Assembly (NCBI GenBank): GCA_020072905.1
Contig: JAIQGB010000298.1
Span: 1-9,416, forward strand
Direction: 5' to 3'
Origin: Terriglobia bacterium
GTDB taxonomy: Bacteria > Acidobacteriota > Terriglobia > UBA7540
DNA length: 9,416 nucleotides
In this document: piece after piece, positions 5,838 through 9,416 of the stretch
Position numbering within the stretch: position 1 is the stretch's first letter
Layout: each line of letters opens with the position of its first letter
Notes under the pieces: generated by a model
The model's database searches: none
The model's input: the letters and a program-made list of their open reading frames with translations, nothing else
Told to the model about the DNA's origin: nothing
Made by a program: the position numbers and the translations under genes

Positions 5838-6512
5838 TCAGATCCCCGAGGGGCCCGGGAAATTGCTCGACCCTTCCTTGGGCGGGCTGGGCGGCGCCGA
5901 ACCGCCGGCCTTACCTCCGCCCATCCGCCTCTGCAGCATGGCGAGCCCGATCACGATCAGCAGCACGGGCCAGAATTTGCCCAATTGCCGGAAAACCGGG
6001 ATCCCGAGGTTGTCGAGCAGGAACAGCGCACCCAACCCGATGAGCAGCGCCGCGCCGATGGGGGCGTTCATCTTCATGTCGCCGAGACCGAACCACTCTT
6101 CGGTCGGTTGTCCCAACTGTTTGCGCTTGGCGGTGTGGTAGGAGTCGATCACCATGTAGAAGTAGAAGGCCGCGGCGCCGAGGCCGAAGATCGGTCCCAT
6201 GCCGCCGCCGGCACGGTCGCCGATGGCGATCAGGGAGCCGAAGATGAGAACCTGGGCGATGGCTTTCACCACCTGGCCGTTGTATATGGCTCCGACACCG
6301 GGAATAAACCCCAAAGCCAAGGCCACGCCGGTGCTGGGGCCTGTTCCAGGACCCAGGAGCGGGGGCAGGGCCGACCCCTGGAGGCGCGAAGCCAGGCAGC
6401 TCTCACAGTACGCCGTCCCATGGACTTCCTTCTTGCAGTCGCTGCAGAGCGCGCGCCCGCAATACCCGCAGAAGGCTACGGAATCGGTTTGAGGATGGTT
6501 GGCGCATTTCAT
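5838..6512 (-). CDS. B-box zinc finger membrane protein with LiaI-LiaF-TM hairpin
   Basis: A 224-residue protein. The N-terminus (1-39) is a B-box-type zinc finger with ligand candidates C3, H6, C15, C18, C23, C26, H31, C36 and C39, enough for two zinc ions. A Gly/Pro linker follows, then membrane helices at about 61-75, 82-97 and 107-123 (FIPGVGAIYNGQVVKAIAQ resembles TM2-like membrane hairpins). A polar loop leads to a LiaI-LiaF-TM type hairpin (150-192, ALFLLDNLG then KFWPVLLIVIGLAMLQRR), and the tail is Gly/Pro/Ser-rich. Its ATG overlaps the anti-sigma stop (ATGA), with AAGGAG nine bases upstream, so the two are likely translationally coupled. The zinc finger should face the cytoplasm. 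It could recruit the sigma/anti-sigma pair or sense redox or metal state; that is inference. The domain calls are good. Confidence 0.78.
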   Translation of the reverse strand: MKCANHPQTDSVAFCGYCGRALCSDCKKEVHGTAYCESCLASRLQGSALPPLLGPGTGPSTGVALALGFIPGVGAIYNGQVVKAIAQVLIFGSLIAIGDRAGGGMGPIFGLGAAAFYFYMVIDSYHTAKRKQLGQPTEEWFGLGDMKMNAPIGAALLIGLGALFLLDNLGIPVFRQLGKFWPVLLIVIGLAMLQRRMGGGKAGGSAPPSPPKEGSSNFPGPSGI

Positions 6513-7183
6513 GGGGATGGACTCCTTTTCTTACCGACCGTCTCCGAAGCGACGCCCAGCGAACCTGCTGCAGCGCTTACCCAGCCACTGACGACGGCGA
6601 GCTGCGTACCGCTCGGCGTTCCGCGATCCGTCGAGCCGCCCGGAGGCGTTTCGGGCTTGGGTTGTTCCTTCTGCTCGCCGGGCCGGGAGCGCAGTTGCCG
6701 GAAGCGCGACTCGATCTCGTAAACCACGCGGAGGTCGTAGTAGAACTTCTCCGCCCGGGCAAAGAGCAGGTGGCCAGTGCGATTGGCCTCGTAAAACCAG
6801 GTGCGAGGATTCAGGTCCGCCAGCGTGAGCTTGCGCAAATCAAGCCCCGCCGCGTTGACAATGATCGAGAACGAGAAGATCGCCATGGCCACAGCGTAGG
6901 CTAGGCGTGGCTGGCCCGAGGGGCGGAGGAACGCCGCCAATTGCTCGCCGAGCGTGGGCTTCCTCTCCCCCACCGTCGCCCGGAGGATTTTGGGGATCAA
7001 CCAGGGGGCCGGTTCCAGTTCTTCGGCGGAGCGGCAAAGTTCCATTACGCGCCGAAGGTCGTCCATCAGCTCGCGGCAGGAGGCGCATTCTCCCAGATGG
7101 GTTTCCACCTGGCCCCGGCGGGCTGTATCCAGTTGGCCCTCCAGGTACTCACTCGCCAGGTTTTCCAGTTCCAGGTGCGTCAT
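6509..7183 (-). CDS. Membrane anti-sigma factor with zinc-binding (zf-HC2/ZAS) domain
   Basis: A 224-residue protein. The N-terminal anti-sigma domain (1-60) carries the ZAS signature H29-x3-C33-x2-C36 (HLGECASC), which in RsrA/ChrR-type proteins binds zinc and holds the cognate ECF sigma factor. One membrane helix lies at about 94-113 (LAYAVAMAIFSFSIIVNAAG). The rest is an extracytoplasmic region with an Arg/Tyr-rich helix (about 135-165) and a Pro/Gly/Thr-rich low-complexity tail. Its ATG overlaps the sigma stop by 4 bp, the classic arrangement of a sigma and its own anti-sigma. The family expectation is that it keeps the sigma factor inactive at the membrane until an envelope signal releases it. 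The signal and any protease cleavage site are not visible. Confidence 0.88.
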   Translation of the reverse strand: MTHLELENLASEYLEGQLDTARRGQVETHLGECASCRELMDDLRRVMELCRSAEELEPAPWLIPKILRATVGERKPTLGEQLAAFLRPSGQPRLAYAVAMAIFSFSIIVNAAGLDLRKLTLADLNPRTWFYEANRTGHLLFARAEKFYYDLRVVYEIESRFRQLRSRPGEQKEQPKPETPPGGSTDRGTPSGTQLAVVSGWVSAAAGSLGVASETVGKKRSPSP

Positions 7184-7773
7184 GTCTCGCCTCCCGCCTT
7201 CGCGGGACCCCTCATTTGTTCCATACGTTTTAGGACCCTCGCTAGTTCCAACCTTCCGCGGTTGATTCGGGATTTGACGGTTCCGACCGGCACCCCCAGG
7301 ACTTGGGCGATTTCGTCATAGTCCAGGTCCTGCAGGTCGCGCAGAACCACGGCTTCCCGCAGGTCCGGGGACAGCCTTTCGAGCCCCCGCTGCAGCAGCT
7401 CCCGCCGCTCGCGGGATTCCAACTGGGCGACGGGCTCGACCCCAGGGCCGGGCTTTTCCTCGAACGTCGCCAATTCGTCATCGAGCGAGGAGGTGATCCG
7501 GTCTTTCTTCGTTCGCCGATAATGGTCTACCAGGTGGTTGCGAGCTACGCGGCTGAGCCACGTCCCAAACGAGCCCTGCGCCGCGTCAAAGGTGCGTAAT
7601 GTCTGAAAAACCTTGATAAATACCTCTTGCGTGAGGTCTTCGGACTCCGCCGGCCGCCCTGTGAACCGGTAGCAGAGATTATAAATCTTGCGGGTGTGAG
7701 ACTGGAGCAACGCTTCCCAGGCCGCCGCATCGGCAGCCAAGCAGCGTTTTACGAGTTCCACCTCGTGCTCCAC
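7180..7773 (-). CDS. ECF-type RNA polymerase sigma factor
   Basis: A 197-residue sigma-70 family protein of the extracytoplasmic-function type. Region 2 spans about 25-90, with DLTQEVFIKVF (46-56) for core binding and -10 recognition, and GSFGTWLSRVARNHLVDHYRR (67-87). An acidic linker follows. Region 4 spans 124-182, with the helix-turn-helix DYDEIAQVLGVPVGTVKSRI (151-170) and NRGRLELARVL for -35 binding. The start is GTG at 7773, since a TGA lies in frame three codons upstream; GAGG precedes it. It opens the ten-gene cluster and overlaps the anti-sigma gene by 4 bp. It probably directs its own operon and perhaps other envelope genes. ECF sigma factors usually autoregulate, but I could not identify a clear ECF-type promoter pair here. 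Confidence 0.93.
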   Translation of the reverse strand: MEHEVELVKRCLAADAAAWEALLQSHTRKIYNLCYRFTGRPAESEDLTQEVFIKVFQTLRTFDAAQGSFGTWLSRVARNHLVDHYRRTKKDRITSSLDDELATFEEKPGPGVEPVAQLESRERRELLQRGLERLSPDLREAVVLRDLQDLDYDEIAQVLGVPVGTVKSRINRGRLELARVLKRMEQMRGPAKAGGET

Positions 7774-7852
7774 TCGGCCTCATCAGCAAGGGAACAGGCA
7801 TCGGACAATTTGCCCCTCCGCCTGTGACCTGCATCAAAAACACTTGGCGCGC

Positions 7853-7881
7853 ATTGTAGCAGAAGGGAGGAAGCAGGGGCA
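7853..7881 (-). promoter_or_regulatory. Candidate promoter for the sigma-factor operon
   Basis: On the minus strand a good -10 box, TACAAT (7858-7853), lies 17 bases after a weak -35, TGCCCC (7881-7876). The transcription start would be near 7846, leaving a leader of about 73 bases. The poor -35 suggests help from an activator, or that this is not the real promoter. The heptamer array begins three bases upstream of the -35. Confidence 0.35.
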
Positions 7882-7883
7882 GA

Positions 7884-7939
7884 AGTCAGGAGTCAGAAGG
7901 CTGAAGGCTGAAGGCTGAAGGCTGAAGGCTGAAGGCTTC
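7884..7939. repeat. In-phase heptanucleotide tandem repeat array
   Basis: Eight consecutive 7-base units in one phase: AGTCAGG, AGTCAGA, five exact AGGCTGA and a final AGGCTTC. Equivalently, GAAGGCT occurs six times from 7896 to 7937. It is non-coding, just upstream of the candidate sigma promoter. Heptamer arrays (STRR) are well known in heterocystous cyanobacteria; by general impression similar arrays occur between genes in Acidobacteriota. Confidence 0.85.
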
Positions 7940-7982
7940 TCCGCCTCAAAGATGTTTGCCGAACGCAAACCGCAAGGGCGGA
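7940..7982. repeat. Two-tier intergenic hairpin, copy 2 of a possible dispersed repeat
   Basis: The outer stem is TCCGCC (7940-7945) with GGCGGA (7977-7982). The inner stem is GTTTGC (7954-7959) with GCAAAC (7965-7970), around a CGAAC loop. It shares GATGTTTGCCG, GCAAA and the GC-rich outer arms with 1219-1280. It begins directly after the heptamer array. It is perhaps a REP-like or structured RNA element; nothing indicates that it is coding. Confidence 0.45.
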
Positions 7983-8017
7983 CTGAGTGCGAAGGACGAA
8001 GCACAGAGGACCTCCGG

Positions 8018-8098
8018 CTCGTCACTCGTCACTTGTCCCCGATTTGTGGGGTCCGATGGTCCGATCCAGATCGGACCTGAAATCGGACACTCGTCACT
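8018..8098. repeat. CTCGTCA heptamers and 10-bp direct repeats flanking a palindrome
   Basis: CTCGTCA occurs twice in tandem (8018-8031), with a degenerate third unit. The decamer ACTCGTCACT occurs at 8024-8033 and again at 8089-8098, 65 bases apart, on either side of the nested palindrome at 8050-8088. Either these are remnants of heptamer repeats or they mark a small inserted element. No transposase or longer terminal inverted repeat is present. Confidence 0.6.
8050..8088 (-). terminator. Large nested palindrome, probable terminator of the TPR gene
   Basis: GGTCCGATC (8058-8066) and GATCGGACC (8069-8077) are perfect inverted arms around CA. A second pair, GTCCGAT (8051-8057) with ATCGGAC (8082-8088), extends the stem, broken only by a TGAA bulge. 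This gives 16 potential base pairs, starting 14 bases after the stop of the minus-strand TPR gene. No U-tract follows (the minus strand continues CCCACAAATC), so Rho-independent activity is uncertain. A protein-binding operator is the alternative. Confidence 0.5.
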
Positions 8099-8102
8099 GT
8101 TC

Positions 8103-9416
8103 TTACAGCGGGAAATTCACGCGGCGCAGGAGGGCTTGGAAGCGCGGATCGGAGCGCAGGGGGTCCCACCGCGGATCCACACCGAGAGAAAGGAAGTCAC
8201 CGCCTTCGTGCTGCTCGTAGGCTTTTTCCAGCCATTCCAGGGCTTGATCTTTTTCCCCTGCGTTCGTATACAGTTCCGCAATCCACACGGGAGGCACATA
8301 GGTTTGCCTGGAACGCGATGCGAGCGTCTGCGCCGCCAGGCGCATCGCCGCTGAATGCCCACCCTGGGTGTAGCCGCGATCCAGGGCTTCCACGACTTCA
8401 GGGTGTCCATATACAGCATAGAGCTTCTTCGTTGCTGCCAGCGCCTCCCGATACATTCCCTTTCGGTGGTAGGCGCACGAGAGCCAGTCAAGCGCCCCCA
8501 CAGCGTCTGGTTGTAGCGCGAGGGTCTTCCGGAATTGCGCAATGGCTTCATCATACTGACGCGAATCCCATAGGATGTCGCCAAAAGTAGCCTGCGCGTA
8601 TGGGTTGAGCGGATCCAATTCGAGGGCTCGTTTGATCTGTGCAGTCGCCTCCTGCGAGCGTCTCATCGCGTCTAAGAATTGCGAATAGAAGATGCGCACA
8701 TCCGCGTAGTTTGGGTTGAGTTCAATGGCGCGCTTGTACTCCTTCTCGGCGGCCGGCCAATTCCATTCATAGAAAAACGTGACGTCCGCCAAAGCTTCGT
8801 GAGCGTCCGCCAGGGTGTCATCGAGCTCAAGCGCTTTCAGCGCGGCCCCCTTTACTTTCGGTAGTGCCTCACGGAATGAAATGAATCCCAACCCTGTGCG
8901 AGCAGCCCAGACGTACGCGATACCCACATGCGCCGGCGCGTAATTCGGATCCTTCTCCAAAGCGAGCTGGAAGTACTTTAGCGCAGCATCCACCTCCTGA
9001 GGAGTGAATTTGTACCAGTGAAGGCGGCCCTTGAGATAGGCCTCGTACGCTTCGGGGTTGACAGGTCGGGCACTCGCCAAGCGGGCGCGCTCGGTGGGAG
9101 TGATGGCGGCGCGGACTTTGTCAGCAATGGCGCTCGCGATTTCGCCCTGCAAGGCCAGGACACCGCGCAGGTCCCGCTGGTAGCTCTCCGCCCACAGGTG
9201 CTGGTCGGTTGAGGCTTGGATAAGCTGCGCGGTGATGCGCACTTGGCCGCCTTCGCGCAGCACCGACCCCTCGATCAGCGCGTCCACGTTTAGTTCCTTG
9301 GCGATCTGCGGCAAAGGCTTCTTGGTGCCCTTGTACTGCATCATCGAGGTGCGCGAAATGACTTTCAAGGCGCTGATCTTGGCCAAGTTCGTAATCAGCT
9401 CTTCGGTCATGCCATC
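8103..9416 (-). CDS. FlgO-like/TPR protein, C-terminal part (5' end beyond window)
   Basis: The 437 visible residues begin in frame with DGMTEELITNLAKI at the window edge, so the true start lies further right. The first ~90 residues match the FlgO-like/adenylate-cyclase-associated region seen before TPRs (LKVISRTSMMQYKGTKK, VDALIEGSVLREGG, VRITAQLIQASTDQHLWAE). Next come several tetratricopeptide repeats, for example ALKYFQLALEKDPNYAPAHV, EKEYKRAIELNPNYADVRI, IKRALELDPLNPYAQATFG and AIAQFRKTLALQPDAVGAL. The conserved ending is VDPRWDPLRSDPRFQALLRR. In Acidobacteriota such regions commonly follow a PknB-type Ser/Thr kinase or a CadC-like winged helix, but neither is visible here. The TPRs mediate protein binding. 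It is transcribed toward the sigma operon but separated by 329 non-coding bases and a hairpin, so it is probably a separate unit. Confidence 0.88.
   Translation of the reverse strand, partial: DGMTEELITNLAKISALKVISRTSMMQYKGTKKPLPQIAKELNVDALIEGSVLREGGQVRITAQLIQASTDQHLWAESYQRDLRGVLALQGEIASAIADKVRAAITPTERARLASARPVNPEAYEAYLKGRLHWYKFTPQEVDAALKYFQLALEKDPNYAPAHVGIAYVWAARTGLGFISFREALPKVKGAALKALELDDTLADAHEALADVTFFYEWNWPAAEKEYKRAIELNPNYADVRIFYSQFLDAMRRSQEATAQIKRALELDPLNPYAQATFGDILWDSRQYDEAIAQFRKTLALQPDAVGALDWLSCAYHRKGMYREALAATKKLYAVYGHPEVVEALDRGYTQGGHSAAMRLAAQTLASRSRQTYVPPVWIAELYTNAGEKDQALEWLEKAYEQHEGGDFLSLGVDPRWDPLRSDPRFQALLRRVNFPL

Noticed and set aside
5613..6722. 369-codon plus-strand frame opposite the B-box and glycine-zipper genes
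   Set aside because: It is antisense to three supported genes with ribosome binding sites and zinc motifs, and has no recognisable domain.
7778..7805. GGAAC-containing stretch (GGGAACAGGCATCGG) as an ECF -35 site
   Set aside because: It is on the plus strand, pointing away from the sigma operon with no gene downstream in that direction, and has no paired -10 motif.
7834..8025. 63-codon minus-strand frame with repeated PSAFSLQ
   Set aside because: The repeat peptide is just translation of the heptamer array. There is no ribosome binding site or homology, and it overlaps the hairpin and candidate promoter.
7860..8100. CRISPR-like array
   Set aside because: The repeats are 7 bases with no spacers. 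This is a simple tandem array, and no cas genes are nearby.

Overview
The window looks like chromosomal DNA of a high-GC soil- or sediment-type bacterium, most likely an Acidobacteriota of the Terriglobia type. This is inferred from gene content: GlgE, an ECF sigma/zf-HC2 anti-sigma pair followed by B-box, DUF5668 and DUF4097 membrane proteins, a FlgO-like/TPR protein, and heptanucleotide repeats between genes. No database search was possible. There are no RNA genes, insertion sequences, phage genes or CRISPR arrays.

Layout. 1-1080 (minus) is the N-terminal half of GlgE, the maltose-1-phosphate maltosyltransferase, cut by the window edge. 1081-1401 is a divergent intergenic region with a repeat-like hairpin and a good sigma-70-type promoter pointing at aroA. 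1402-2703 (plus) is a complete EPSP synthase gene. 2704-2797 separates convergent genes and holds a strong inverted repeat. 2798-7773 (all minus) is one tightly packed ten-gene cluster. 7774-8102 is non-coding and rich in repeats. 8103-9416 (minus) is the C-terminal part of a FlgO-like/TPR protein that runs off the right edge.

The ten-gene cluster is the centre of interest. In transcription order it encodes an ECF sigma factor, a membrane zinc-binding anti-sigma factor, a B-box zinc finger membrane protein, a glycine-zipper membrane protein, four tandem paralogous small proteins (one N-terminal membrane helix plus a charged coiled coil, PspB-like in layout), a small DUF5668 (LiaI-LiaF-TM type) protein, and a large protein joining that membrane module to a DUF4097 ('Toastrack') beta domain. 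The first three genes overlap by 4 bp at each junction, and the remaining gaps are 19-69 bp. The parts resemble those of phage-shock (Psp) and Lia envelope-stress systems, but no PspA is present. The inferred job is an envelope-stress sensing and response locus under its own ECF sigma/anti-sigma switch. The function is inferred from architecture only.

The non-coding DNA upstream of the sigma gene has a candidate -10/-35 pair, an in-phase heptamer array directly upstream of it, a two-tier hairpin with a related copy near aroA, and a large nested palindrome just after the TPR gene.
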